Source of the DNA: Pantoea alhagi
GTDB lineage: Bacteria > Pseudomonadota > Gammaproteobacteria > Enterobacterales > Enterobacteriaceae
Length of the DNA: 64,000 nt
Direction of reading: 5' to 3'
Assembly (NCBI RefSeq): GCF_002101395.1
Contig: NZ_CP019706.1
Coordinates: forward strand, 3,906,001 to 3,970,000
The stretch's first letter is position 1, and every line of letters starts with the position of its first letter. A model generated the notes under the pieces. It saw only the letters and a program-made list of their open reading frames with translations. It was not told where the DNA came from and did not search any database. Shown piece after piece: positions 54,887 through 63,888 of the stretch. The position numbers and the translations under genes were made by a program.

Positions 54887-54996
54887 CGGCGCGACTCTGT
54901 GTCGGCTTGCTAAAGGTACTGGCGCAGGCGAACTGGCTGGAAAGTCCCTTGCGCTTATACAGCGTACACCAATGAAAAACGTGGGATCGCAGGCAT

Positions 54997-55026
54997 AAAA
55001 AAAGGAGGCGTTAGCCTCCTTTTTTG
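54997..55026. terminator. Bidirectional terminator between the siderophore receptor and ymgE-like gene
   Basis: AGGAGGC and GCCTCCT pair around GTTA, with an A-run on the left and T-run on the right, suitable for both convergent transcripts. Confidence 0.88.
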
Positions 55027-55036
55027 TATTTAAAGC

Positions 55037-55285
55037 TTAATGACGAACCTTGCGATAAATAAACAGCACCAGGATGGCACCGATCACCGCGACCACAAAG
55101 CTGCCGAAATTGAAGCCATCAACGCGGCCGAAGCCAAAGAAGGTACTGATCCAGCCGCCGACGACGGCACCGATGATGCCCAGAATAATGGTAATAATGA
55201 TGCCACCACCATCTTTACCCGGCATGACCCATTTAGCGATAATACCGGCGATTAAACCAAAAATGATCCATGACAGAATTCCCAT
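55037..55285 (-). CDS. ymgE: YeaQ/YmgE (GlsB) family stress membrane protein
   Basis: 82 residues with three glycine-rich membrane helices (GLIAGIIAKWVMPGKDGGG and GIIGAVVGGWI are family hallmarks). These tiny proteins rise in general stress; their action is unclear. ymgE lies close to ycgR in E. coli too. It is 13 bases downstream of the DUF883-like gene and probably cotranscribed. Confidence 0.9.
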   Translation of the reverse strand: MGILSWIIFGLIAGIIAKWVMPGKDGGGIIITIILGIIGAVVGGWISTFFGFGRVDGFNFGSFVVAVIGAILVLFIYRKVRH

Positions 55286-55298
55286 CTGTAACTCCTTC

Positions 55299-55496
55299 TT
55301 ATTTACGGCTAATTAACATACCAACAATGATACCCACTACGGCACCGGCACCGACGCCTGCCCAGGGGTTACTTCTTACATACGTACACGCCTGATGCGT
55401 TACGTTGTTCATTTCACGACACAGTTCACTGCCTGCTTCGCGTGTACGGTCCTGCGCATATTCCAGACTGTCGCGCGTTTCTTTTTTCGAAAACAT
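55299..55496 (-). CDS. ElaB/YqjD-type (DUF883) membrane-anchored protein, short
   Basis: 65 residues: an amphipathic, charged N-terminal helix (about 1-38) and a C-terminal membrane anchor with glycine repeats (NPWAGVGAGAVVGIIVGMLISRK). DUF883 relatives attach to ribosomes at the inner membrane in stationary phase. It is shorter than YqjD (101). AGGAGG lies just before the ATG. Confidence 0.85.
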   Translation of the reverse strand: MFSKKETRDSLEYAQDRTREAGSELCREMNNVTHQACTYVRSNPWAGVGAGAVVGIIVGMLISRK

Positions 55497-55717
55497 ACCC
55501 AGTCCTCCTGAGATCGGTGAGCGGCTGACCTGTTCATCACACTTCTGGCAACAAGTATAGGACAGGTTTCTAACTATGTGATTTCAGAGATAACTTTTTG
55601 CAGGTTTTTTACCCAAAAAAGCAACGGCTGCTATAAATTTCTACGTTGCAATGCCGATAAACAGCAGATAACGCGTATTACAGAAATATCTGGAAACAGA
55701 CCGGGACGGGAAAGTAA

Positions 55718-56452
55718 GTGAAAGAGTCTGACAATGAGCAGTATTACAAACGTGGCACGCTGGCGGTGTTAGGCGTACTGCGCGACATAGAACGTGACGG
55801 TACGCCGATCATGGTTTCCCATGCGCGCGGCCAGTTTATTAGCCATATCCTGTCCGTTGATAAAGAGCTACTGGTAATCGATTACGGCAGTAACGATTAT
55901 GATAATCAGGTCACGCTGGAGATGCGCAGCCTGGCCATTACTGCAGAAATGAAAGGGGCAAAAGTCGAATTCAATCTGGAGCAATTGCACGAGACGCATT
56001 TTGGCGGCCTGCCCGCTTTCAGCACCCCGCTGCCGTCTGAGCTGTTGCAGATCCAGCGTCGTGAATATTTTCGGATTAGCGCCCCGCTGGACCCGATTTT
56101 TTACTGTCATGCCAGCTGGCCTGAAGGCGGCAAGGCGCGTTTCCGCTTGCAGGATATTTCCCTGGGCGGCATTGGCGTACTGGTGGAAGGCGACATGCCG
56201 GAAAACCTTGTCTGCGGAGATCTCTGGCGCGGCATGCGGTTGGATATGGGCGAATATGGCGAGCTTCAGGTAGATGGTCAGCTGCTGCACGTGGGCACCC
56301 GCACTACCGTGAGCAGTAAAAACGAGACGGTTTCAACGCCGCGTCTGAGCTTTAGTTTTACCTCGCTGAGCGCCGCGCAGGAGCGTCAGCTACAGCAAAT
56401 TATTTTCTCTCTTGAACGCGTCGCGCGTGAAAAAGCGATGCGCTTTCGTTAA
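55718..56452 (+). CDS. ycgR: Flagellar brake protein YcgR (c-di-GMP receptor)
   Basis: 244 residues. An N-terminal YcgR domain (about 10-105) is followed by a PilZ domain (about 110-235). The c-di-GMP site is intact: RREYFR (RxxxR type) and the DISLGGIG (D/NxSxxG) motif. On binding c-di-GMP it slows and biases the flagellar motor. The start is a GTG with GGGA 7-8 bases upstream. The setting treA-ymgE-ycgR-emtA-ldcA resembles E. coli. Confidence 0.96.
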   Translation: MKESDNEQYYKRGTLAVLGVLRDIERDGTPIMVSHARGQFISHILSVDKELLVIDYGSNDYDNQVTLEMRSLAITAEMKGAKVEFNLEQLHETHFGGLPAFSTPLPSELLQIQRREYFRISAPLDPIFYCHASWPEGGKARFRLQDISLGGIGVLVEGDMPENLVCGDLWRGMRLDMGEYGELQVDGQLLHVGTRTTVSSKNETVSTPRLSFSFTSLSAAQERQLQQIIFSLERVAREKAMRFR

Positions 56453-56550
56453 AGAATGCTTCTCCTCTCGCCTGGCAAAGGACATCCGCCTGAGCCAGGC
56501 TTAGTGTTGATTTCAGGCCACTCAATCAACCGTAAGGAGAAGCTCCCCTG

Positions 56551-57699
56551 ATGGAAACTCTATTTTCCGACCGGAATCTGTCACTGCTGTTTAACCAAAC
56601 GTTCTGGTTCAATACGGTTATCGTTGTTGCCGGCACATTTATTATTTACTGGTTGCTGCGCTCACTGATTGGCTTTATCAGCTCCCGTCTTGGACGTTTT
56701 GAAAACGATCACCGCTCGCGCTTTTATAACATCGCCGTTGAGATGTTGCGCACCACCAGCCGCCTGCTGCTGTTTATCTTTTCCCTGTTGATTGCGATTA
56801 AATTTATCGATCTGCCGGTCACCTGGCAAAGCAACATTTCTCACGGCTGGTTTATCGCCCTGATGCTGCAGTTCGCGCTGTGGCTGGACTGCGGCGTACG
56901 CCTGTGGCTGAGAAATATGCTGCGCGATCCCACACATGTGCGTAACCCGGTCACCATGGTGATCCTGGGCATTATGCTGCGGATATTTATCTGGGCGATT
57001 ATGATGCTGGCAATCCTGTCAAACATGGGCGTCAACATTACTGCGCTGGTCGCCAGCTTAGGGGTAGGCGGTATTGCGGTCGCGCTGGCGATTCAAACCG
57101 TGCTGAGCGATGTTTTCGCCTCGCTGGCTATCGGGCTGGATAAGCCGTTTGAAATTGGCGACTTTATTGTTTTCGGCGATATTGCCGGCTCCATTGAGCA
57201 TATCGGCCTGAAGACGACCCGCATCCGCAGCCTCAGCGGTGAACAGATCGTTTGCGCTAACGCGGTGCTGCTACAGCAAACCATTCACAACTATAAGCGT
57301 ATGCAGGAGCGCCGCATCCAGTTCCGCTTTGGCATCAGCTATAACACGCCAGCGGAGAAAGCGCGTAAAATTGGCAACATCGTTAAAGAGATTATTGAGG
57401 GCGTTGAACAAACCCGTTTCGACCGCGCGCACTTCTTATCGTTTGATGTTTCCCAGCTGACTTATGAAGTGATCTATTTTGTTACCGATGCCGACTACAA
57501 CAAATATATGGATATTCAGCAGGAGATAAACCTGCAGCTGATGGAACGTCTGGCCGAACTGGATGTGCATTTCGCCTTCCCGATCCGTCACGTTCAGTTT
57601 ACCGGCGGGACATTGCCGGAACTGAACATGGCGGAAAAGGCGTCTAACGAGGATGAGGATAACCAGAAGGCTGACCGTCAGCCTCAGATGGTGCGATAA
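56551..57699 (+). CDS. MscS-family mechanosensitive channel
   Basis: 382 residues. Four to five membrane helices end in the pore helix VASLGVGGIAVALAIQTVLSD (about 170-190), followed by the MscS beta domain (GDFIVFGDIAGSIEHIGLKTTRIR) and a C-terminal alpha/beta vestibule. It resembles the YnaI/YbdG-size members and would open on membrane tension. AAGGAG precedes the ATG. It sits between ycgR and emtA, where E. coli has no such gene, and its end overlaps emtA's end by 16 bases on the opposite strand. Confidence 0.92.
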   Translation: METLFSDRNLSLLFNQTFWFNTVIVVAGTFIIYWLLRSLIGFISSRLGRFENDHRSRFYNIAVEMLRTTSRLLLFIFSLLIAIKFIDLPVTWQSNISHGWFIALMLQFALWLDCGVRLWLRNMLRDPTHVRNPVTMVILGIMLRIFIWAIMMLAILSNMGVNITALVASLGVGGIAVALAIQTVLSDVFASLAIGLDKPFEIGDFIVFGDIAGSIEHIGLKTTRIRSLSGEQIVCANAVLLQQTIHNYKRMQERRIQFRFGISYNTPAEKARKIGNIVKEIIEGVEQTRFDRAHFLSFDVSQLTYEVIYFVTDADYNKYMDIQQEINLQLMERLAELDVHFAFPIRHVQFTGGTLPELNMAEKASNEDEDNQKADRQPQMVR

Positions 57700-58310
57700 A
57701 CGGTATTCACTTTCCACAGGTAGCGCGGCGCCTGTGCAGCCGGATGTCTGGTCTGCACATGGCGTCGAAACTCGTCCGGCGACATCTCATTAATCATGGC
57801 AATAGCCCGATCGCGGTCACGCGAAAAGGTGCGCAACAGCGCGCCTGCGCCATTAGCGTAAGAGACAATCGTGGCGTAACGCAGCGTTTCCGGGTCGCGA
57901 ATGCCTGCCAATGCCCGCTGCTGTAGCAGACGGATATAGGCGGTGCCGATATCAATATTTTTTGCCGGATCGCGCAACTCGCGCGTCGAAGGTTGTCCAT
58001 GACGTCCCTGCGCACGATAGACTTCACGTCCGGCGGTCGAGGCTTTGATTTGCATCAGGCCAACGGCATTCGAGCGGCTTACCGCATCAGGATTGCCGCC
58101 CGATTCAACGCTGATAATCGCACTGATTAAGCGCTCGTCAACACCATAATGGCTGGCGGCGTTTTCCGTAAACATTGACCAGGTTTGCGAAACGTGTGCT
58201 GGCGCGGCTTTGGTTAAGGGCGTTTGCCGCTCCCGGGCAGTATGGTGGGTGGTTTTACTGGCACAGCCTGCCAGTAATAGTGCCGATAGCACCAGCATCC
58301 TGATTTTCAC
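57684..58310 (-). CDS. emtA: Membrane-bound endo-type lytic murein transglycosylase EmtA
   Basis: 208 residues. The lipobox is LLLAGC (Cys 16). The SLT domain has the catalytic Glu in SAIISVESGGNPDAVS and AVGLMQIKAS, plus IVSYANGAGALLRTF as in E. coli EmtA. It cleaves peptidoglycan between MurNAc and GlcNAc. It converges with the MscS-type gene and overlaps it; ldcA is divergent. Confidence 0.95.
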   Translation of the reverse strand: MKIRMLVLSALLLAGCASKTTHHTARERQTPLTKAAPAHVSQTWSMFTENAASHYGVDERLISAIISVESGGNPDAVSRSNAVGLMQIKASTAGREVYRAQGRHGQPSTRELRDPAKNIDIGTAYIRLLQQRALAGIRDPETLRYATIVSYANGAGALLRTFSRDRDRAIAMINEMSPDEFRRHVQTRHPAAQAPRYLWKVNTVYRTI

Positions 58311-58486
58311 GCTTAGGGTTCCTCGAAGCCTTATTGCTGCGCCCCATCTTACTTAGCGGTTCGCTTTTAAAAATTACCACTTATCTGAATTACTGAATAA
58401 AGTGTGACAAATGATGACTTTAGTCACGCTTTTCGTCATCATCACGCAGTTGGACTGCAGGACGATAAACAACAGGAGTCCCGTTA

Positions 58487-59443
58487 ATGAACCCGCATAC
58501 GCCTCGTATTATCCATCTGATCGCGCCGTCCGGTTACTGCCATAATCAGCCTGCCGCCGCGCTGGGTATCCAGCGGCTGCAACAGGCGGGACATCAGGTA
58601 ACCAATCAGACGGTAACCGGTCGCCGTTTTCAGCGCTTCGCTGGCAGCGACGCCGAACGCCTGCAGGATATCAATGCGCTGGCCCGGCTCAGCCCGCTGC
58701 CTGATATTGTTCTGGCGGTGCGCGGCGGTTATGGCGTGACGCGGTTAATGGATCAGATCGATTACGCCGGCCTGCGGCAACAGCTACAGGGCAAGCCGGT
58801 CGCGCTGTGCGGTCATAGCGATTTTACCGCGCTGCAGCTGGCGCTGCTGGCGCAGTCTGGGCTGATCACTTTCAGCGGGCCGATGCTGTGCGGCAATTTT
58901 GGCGCGCCGGAGTTGTCTGAATTTAGCTGGAACCACTTCTGGCAGGCGTTAACTTCGCCTGAGTTTACCCTGAGGTGGGCAAGCAGTACGCCGACATTGC
59001 CGACGCTGAGCGGCACGCTATGGGGTGGCAACCTGGCCATGATCATGACGCTGATCGGCACGCCGTGGATGCCGGATATTGATAACGGCATTTTGGTGAT
59101 CGAAGATGTGAATGAGCATCCGTTTCGCACCGAACGCATGCTGCTACAGCTGCATCAGTGCGGTATCCTGGCGCGCCAGCGGGCAATTATTATTGGCAGC
59201 TTCACCGGCTGTAAACCTTCTGACTATGATAACGGCTTCGGCTTTGCAACCGTCTGGCAGCGCATGCGCGAGCTCACCGGCCTGCCGATCGTCGACGGGC
59301 TCGATTTTGGTCATGACCAGGCGACGGTAACGCTGCCGCTGGGGGCGCAGGGCACGCTGAGCGTGGCGCGCGGCCAGGCCAGCCTGCGCATCAGCGGTCA
59401 TCCGGTATTATCTGCCCACGCAGCGTCGGAAACAGAGCGCTAA
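58487..59443 (+). CDS. ldcA: Muramoyltetrapeptide carboxypeptidase (LD-carboxypeptidase) LdcA
   Basis: 318 residues of the S66 family. The nucleophile Ser is in LCGHSDFTAL, Glu in VIEDVNEHPFR and His in LDFGHDQATVTLPLG; the N-terminus HLIAPSGYC is diagnostic. It removes the last D-Ala of murein tetrapeptides during recycling. CAGGAG precedes the ATG. The end of the gene overlaps the end of the next, opposite-strand gene by 4 bases. Confidence 0.96.
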   Translation: MNPHTPRIIHLIAPSGYCHNQPAAALGIQRLQQAGHQVTNQTVTGRRFQRFAGSDAERLQDINALARLSPLPDIVLAVRGGYGVTRLMDQIDYAGLRQQLQGKPVALCGHSDFTALQLALLAQSGLITFSGPMLCGNFGAPELSEFSWNHFWQALTSPEFTLRWASSTPTLPTLSGTLWGGNLAMIMTLIGTPWMPDIDNGILVIEDVNEHPFRTERMLLQLHQCGILARQRAIIIGSFTGCKPSDYDNGFGFATVWQRMRELTGLPIVDGLDFGHDQATVTLPLGAQGTLSVARGQASLRISGHPVLSAHAASETER

Positions 59444-59823
59444 GAATCAATATGGCCGCGATCGTCAAACCGCTCCAGGGTGATCGCTTCTACTTCGCGT
59501 TTAGCGCTACGGCTACAGGGCAGCAGCTTATTGGTATTGCGATAGGCAAACCAGACCTTGCCGCTGCTCTGATTAATGATCAACCGATCGCCATTGCGAA
59601 AACGAGTAATGGCGACCTTCGCGCCATTTTCCAGCGTGTGTCGCACCTGACCCGAGGCGACCTGAAAGTGGCGCTGCGGCCACATAAGCGTGGTCAGGCC
59701 GTGCTGTGCACGTGAGATGGTCATCACTGCCCTGCCCGGACAGGTGATCTGAAATTCAGTTTCGCTCCGGGCAGATGATGTAAACAGCGTAAGCAATCCT
59801 GCCGCCAGTAATAATTTCCTCAT
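59440..59823 (-). CDS. Exported protein of unknown function
   Basis: 127 residues starting MRKLLLAAGLLTLF, a typical signal peptide with cleavage near SARS|E. The mature part is about 107 residues, basic, with two Cys (TCPGR and PCSRS) that could pair. No family is recognised. GAGG lies upstream but somewhat far (about 12 bases) from ATG 59823. It converges on ldcA. Confidence 0.7.
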   Translation of the reverse strand: MRKLLLAAGLLTLFTSSARSETEFQITCPGRAVMTISRAQHGLTTLMWPQRHFQVASGQVRHTLENGAKVAITRFRNGDRLIINQSSGKVWFAYRNTNKLLPCSRSAKREVEAITLERFDDRGHIDS

Positions 59824-60027
59824 AACGCATGCATCCTCAGCGTAATTACACAAAATATCGCCTTAATATCCATAGTCTGACATCGCCGGAAATGCGAACG
59901 GAAGAGATGATCTGGCGCAAGCCAGTGCTGAAAATGCTGACAAACACCCTGTCAGCCATTGATTTGACAACGCGCATCATGCAATTAACATCGCCATTAA
60001 CGTTGATGCGGTGAACAGGAGCGATGT

Positions 60028-60384
60028 ATGTCTGAACTTGATCGGTTGTTTCAACGCCTGGACGCGTCGACTTTTCGTCGTCGTTTTCGGCTGGGCAGTA
60101 AGGAGCGGCAATATTGCCTGGAAAAAGGTCCCGAGGTGATTGACCGCCATGCGGCGGATTTTATTGCCCAGCGTCTTGCCGCTGCCGAGCCGCGTAACGA
60201 TGGCAAACAGACGCCCATGCGCGGGCACCCGGTGTTTATTGCTCAGCATGCCACTGCAACCTGCTGCCGTGGCTGTCTGGAAAAGTGGCATCGAATCGCC
60301 GCACATCAACCGCTAAGCGCCCAACAGCAGCGCTATATTGTTACGGTGATCCACGCCTGGCTGGTGAAAGAGATGAATCGCTGA
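60028..60384 (+). CDS. DUF4186 family protein
   Basis: 118 residues. The block NDGKQTPMRGHPVFIAQHAT followed by CCRGCLEKWH is the conserved signature of DUF4186. The His and three Cys suggest a metal site. Function is not known to me. GGAGCG lies 7-8 bases before the ATG. Confidence 0.88.
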   Translation: MSELDRLFQRLDASTFRRRFRLGSKERQYCLEKGPEVIDRHAADFIAQRLAAAEPRNDGKQTPMRGHPVFIAQHATATCCRGCLEKWHRIAAHQPLSAQQQRYIVTVIHAWLVKEMNR

Positions 60385-60453
60385 ATTCACCGGCGGGAAT
60401 AACGCCGCATGGTGCGGCTTTCAGATCCGCTCAAAATTTGTGCCACAATTTTT

Positions 60454-60633
60454 TTACTCTGCGGCAATTTCCGCTGCCACCAGCATCAACGCCAGGCCAG
60501 CATCTTCTTCCTCATACTCGCGCAGGGTCTCTTTTATTCTGCCAATACAGCGCTCTACCCGCTCCTTCTGCGGCTGCGGCAGGTTATCGATAGCATGGCG
60601 AATCAGCATCAGACTGGCTTCTTCTTCTTTCAT
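60454..60633 (-). CDS. Small acidic helical protein, 59 residues, unknown
   Basis: MKEEEASLMLIRHAIDNLPQ and onward is wholly helical in appearance, with EYEEEDAGLALMLVAAEIAAE at the end. The start at 60633 is preferred to 60663 because the extension is basic and lacks a ribosome site. It resembles small conserved enterobacterial proteins of unknown role, but no family was identified. Confidence 0.6.
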   Translation of the reverse strand: MKEEEASLMLIRHAIDNLPQPQKERVERCIGRIKETLREYEEEDAGLALMLVAAEIAAE

Positions 60634-60847
60634 TCCGCTTTTCCCTTTCGTGATAGGGCGCACAGTTTGCCAAATTTATTGCGCCAAACCAAGTTAAGTC
60701 ATTTTTTTTCACTGGTCCAGTTGAAACAGCGAGGCTGAATTCCATCATTTCTTCGGGTGAATGCTATGCTGTTGAAAGCGTAGCGCGCTGCTGCGCCGGT
60801 CCTGTTTTATTTGGCAGGAAAAGCGATAAGATAAAAAGGCAATGAAT

Positions 60848-61180
60848 ATGCTGCGAGTGATGATGTTCACGCTTCCCTTTTTGCTGGCTGCCTGCTCTTC
60901 CGGCCCGCAGGGCGTTGAGTGTCCCGGCAAAGTCGCCTCGATTTACGGTCAGGAAGGTCATGTTACCCACGGCACCGTGTTCGATCTGGTTAGTTCGTTT
61001 AGCGTGGCTACTGATGACGTCAAAGTGGAAAGCGGACCGCTTCATTCTACCGACCGCACCCGCTACATCCCGGCAGCGGTCACTAAAGAGGGTTATCTTG
61101 CCCAGCGTATTTCTGATAAACAGTTTCGCCTTATCGATCCGCAACAGGATCAGATGATTACCTGGACCTGCGGGAAGTAA
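60848..61180 (+). CDS. Small lipoprotein of unknown function
   Basis: 110 residues. The signal MLRVMMFTLPFLLAAC ends with an LAAC lipobox (Cys 16) followed by SSG, so outer-membrane sorting is likely. The mature part has two more Cys (VECPGK, TWTCGK) and a compact beta-rich look. ATG 60848 has AAAAGG about 8 bases upstream; 60842 is in frame but too close. Confidence 0.75.
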   Translation: MLRVMMFTLPFLLAACSSGPQGVECPGKVASIYGQEGHVTHGTVFDLVSSFSVATDDVKVESGPLHSTDRTRYIPAAVTKEGYLAQRISDKQFRLIDPQQDQMITWTCGK

Positions 61181-61223
61181 TCCGCCACAGCTAACGCTAA
61201 GCTCACCTGAACGGGATATCAGC

Positions 61224-61778
61224 ATGGAACAGGATACACAGCACGACCGCTTCATTAGTTTTCCCTATCCGCATGAAAATTACAGCGACGGCAGCATTAA
61301 TTATGGCGGAATCGACTTAACGCATGAGACACAGCGCATTGATGAGATTGAGGAAGCCAAACGCTCTCCTAACCTGCGACGCCTGCTGGAAGAGGTAAAT
61401 TTGCAGGATGGACTGTTCATGACGCTGGGCTGTGATTATCGACGTCTGGAAAACGGGATCGGCGGCTATGTGGATTTTACCTTTCGCCCGGGTTTACCCG
61501 CCTCGTTAACGGTGGATGCCGTGAGCCTGGATGACTATTTTTGGGCGTATCTGGCGAAACAGGAGTTAGATCATCACATTAACGATGGCGCGATGGTGAA
61601 CTATGCGCGTTCCGCGCTGAAGTGGAGCTGGTCTGAACTGGAGATGGGTGGCGTACACAGCAAGAAAATCACCCTCGCCTTTTGCTGTCAGCACAGCGAG
61701 GATGCCGAATGGTGTCTGGATCATCTGCGTCACTTCCTGGTGACAGAATTTCCCTCGTTGCCGCCGCGACAGACATAA
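61224..61778 (+). CDS. Hypothetical cytoplasmic protein, 184 residues
   Basis: No signal peptide or membrane helix. The composition is acidic with many aromatic residues (FRPGLPASLTVDAVSLDDYFWAY is replaced here by shorter notes: YVDFTFRPG, DDYFWAYLAK, LKWSWSELEMG). Two Cys occur in AFCCQH. No family is recognised. It has GGGATATCAGC upstream and is followed by a convergent AriR-like gene. Confidence 0.7.
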   Translation: MEQDTQHDRFISFPYPHENYSDGSINYGGIDLTHETQRIDEIEEAKRSPNLRRLLEEVNLQDGLFMTLGCDYRRLENGIGGYVDFTFRPGLPASLTVDAVSLDDYFWAYLAKQELDHHINDGAMVNYARSALKWSWSELEMGGVHSKKITLAFCCQHSEDAEWCLDHLRHFLVTEFPSLPPRQT

Positions 61779-61790
61779 TCCGGATGCAAT

Positions 61791-61997
61791 TCAGGGCTTA
61801 ATCAGCCGGATCGCATGCTCCAGTACTTTCTGTTCGTCCCGGTCGCTATCCTGACGGCGCTGGCGCGTTTGCCAGAGCAAACTGGCGAGCGTTTCGCGCT
61901 CGGTATTCAGGCCGCTTTCCGATAACACGATTGCCGCATCGCCAATCACCCGGCAAACCTCGTCATAATAGTCTTCGCTTAGTGCATCACGTTTCAT
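61791..61997 (-). CDS. YmgB/AriR-like small regulator (biofilm/acid-resistance connector family)
   Basis: 68 residues. The pattern of an N-terminal helix, an IGDAAIVLSESGLNTERETL centre and a C-terminal helix (DEQKVLEHAIRLI) resembles the YmgB/AriR family, helical dimers that connect regulators to biofilm and acid resistance. The similarity is judged by eye and is moderate. GAGGAG lies before the ATG. It is divergent from the GAF-GGDEF-EAL gene, matching the frequent pairing of these connectors with c-di-GMP proteins. Confidence 0.6.
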   Translation of the reverse strand: MKRDALSEDYYDEVCRVIGDAAIVLSESGLNTERETLASLLWQTRQRRQDSDRDEQKVLEHAIRLIKP

Positions 61998-62121
61998 TAC
62001 TTGCTCCTCTTTTCTGAATCTGGCCCAAAAGTAAAACTAAAGCAAAGGCCACATGCGCCGATACTTCGATAAGTATAATCATTCCCTTTTAATTTTTCGT
62101 TCCGACGCCAGGCGAACAATC

Positions 62122-63888
62122 ATGCTTAGCCCATTACAACCATTAAATAGCAAAAGGCGTGCAGCACTGGAACTGCTGAAAAAAAATGACCGCTGCCGGG
62201 ATGAAATTCTTAGTCAGTTCACGTTACTCACCAGCCAGCTGTTAGGCATTCCCGGCTGCTACGTTTCGATTCTTGATGAAGATCGCCAGTACATTAAAGC
62301 GCCACAGAGGTTTCCATTAACGGAAACCTCGCTACAACATGCGTTCTGCCGACATACCATACAGTGCGAACGGCTATTGATTTGCCCTGACACCTGGCAA
62401 GACCCGCGATTTGAGCAGCATCCGCTGACGCGTGGCGCGCCGTTTATCCGCTTTTACGCTGGCGCACCGCTGATCTCCGGTGAAGATGACATCATCGGCA
62501 CGCTCTGCGTCACTGATACGCAGCCGCGCACGTTCAACGAAGAACAGCAGATAACGCTGGCAACATTAGCGCGCCTCACCGCCGCCTTTCTCGACGCCTG
62601 GTATGCCAGTGGTTATATCGATACCGTTACCGGCCTGCCCAATCGTCAGCGTTTACTGCGCGATCTGGAATTAAGCGCCGACATGCTGCCCGATCAGCAG
62701 TGGCGTCTGTTAATGATTGACTGTATCGATCCGCAGCACATTTTCGATGTGTCGCGCTCATTGGGGATTGCCGCGTCTGAGGGTCTGCTGCATGAGCTAA
62801 CCCGGGTGCTGCATCAGCGGCTGAGCCTTCACGGCAAAGAGCCGATGCTCTATCTGATTAACCATGGCCGCTTTGCGCTGTTAACCCACAGCGAAGAGGG
62901 AATGGACAGCAAACTCTGCAGCGAAAAGCTGGGCGGCATTAATGCCTGTCTCGGCGATACCATTACCATTGATTTACAGGTTCGCGTTGGAGAAGTGCAG
63001 TTTTCTCCCCGAACCCTGCCGCCGCTGGAGGCGATGCGCCGTGCGCTCAGCGCGTTACATGAGGCGATCGCTCAACAAAATCTCTTCCAGCTATTCGATA
63101 GCGAAAACGATCAAAGACGGAATCAGGAGTTTCAGCGGCTAAACGATCTGGCGCGGGCGGTGCGCGGACGCTACGGCCTTTACCTGGTTTATCAACCGAA
63201 AATTTGCCTGCACACCGGCAAAACGGTGGGTCTGGAGGCGCTGCTGCGCTGGAAGCATCCCGTTGAAGGCGAGATCCCGCCCGGCCGTTTTATTCCACTG
63301 GCGGCCGGCACCAGCCTGATGGCGGAGCTGACCGACTGGGTGCTGGATAGCGCCATCAGGCAGCTGCAGCGCTGGGCGCAAAAAGGCATTCATCTGCCGG
63401 TGTCGGTTAACGTGAGCGTCTCCGATATTTGCCGTCCTGATTTTGCCGATCGCCAGGAAGAGCGGCTGCTGCGCTGCGGTTTGACGCCAGAATATTTAGG
63501 TATTGAATGCCTGGAAACGGAAGAGATCCACGCCAGCCCCAACGCGCTGCACGGTTTCGATATGCTGAAGCTGCGCGGCTTTAAGATTTCGCTGGATGAC
63601 TTCGGCTCTGGCTACAGCAATATCAGTTACCTGCGGCGCATTCCGATTGATGTCATTAAGCTGGATCGCTCCTTGATTAGCCGTCTCCAGCATGATACCG
63701 CCAGCGGCATTATTGTCCGTAACGTGATAAGCATGCTGAAGGATCTGGATTATGTGGTACTGGCAGAGGGCGTCGAGGATAAAGAAACCTATGAACAGCT
63801 GCAGTTGCTGGGCTGTGATGAAGTGCAGGGTTTTTACTGCTCGGCACCCATGAAAGCCACTGCGCTGGAGAGATGGTTACAACAGTAA
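62122..63888 (+). CDS. GAF-GGDEF(degenerate)-EAL cyclic-di-GMP phosphodiesterase
   Basis: 588 residues. A GAF domain (about 20-165, GTLCVTDTQPRTF near its end) senses an unknown ligand. A GGDEF-like domain (about 170-325) has lost its signature (NHGRFALLT in the GGDEF place). The EAL domain (about 335-580) keeps EALLRW (372-377), DDFGSGYSN, VIKLDRSL, LAEGVEDKE and QGFYCSAP, so c-di-GMP hydrolysis is expected. ATG 62122 has AGGCGA 8-9 bases upstream; the longer frame from 62053 is not supported. Confidence 0.93.
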   Translation: MLSPLQPLNSKRRAALELLKKNDRCRDEILSQFTLLTSQLLGIPGCYVSILDEDRQYIKAPQRFPLTETSLQHAFCRHTIQCERLLICPDTWQDPRFEQHPLTRGAPFIRFYAGAPLISGEDDIIGTLCVTDTQPRTFNEEQQITLATLARLTAAFLDAWYASGYIDTVTGLPNRQRLLRDLELSADMLPDQQWRLLMIDCIDPQHIFDVSRSLGIAASEGLLHELTRVLHQRLSLHGKEPMLYLINHGRFALLTHSEEGMDSKLCSEKLGGINACLGDTITIDLQVRVGEVQFSPRTLPPLEAMRRALSALHEAIAQQNLFQLFDSENDQRRNQEFQRLNDLARAVRGRYGLYLVYQPKICLHTGKTVGLEALLRWKHPVEGEIPPGRFIPLAAGTSLMAELTDWVLDSAIRQLQRWAQKGIHLPVSVNVSVSDICRPDFADRQEERLLRCGLTPEYLGIECLETEEIHASPNALHGFDMLKLRGFKISLDDFGSGYSNISYLRRIPIDVIKLDRSLISRLQHDTASGIIVRNVISMLKDLDYVVLAEGVEDKETYEQLQLLGCDEVQGFYCSAPMKATALERWLQQ

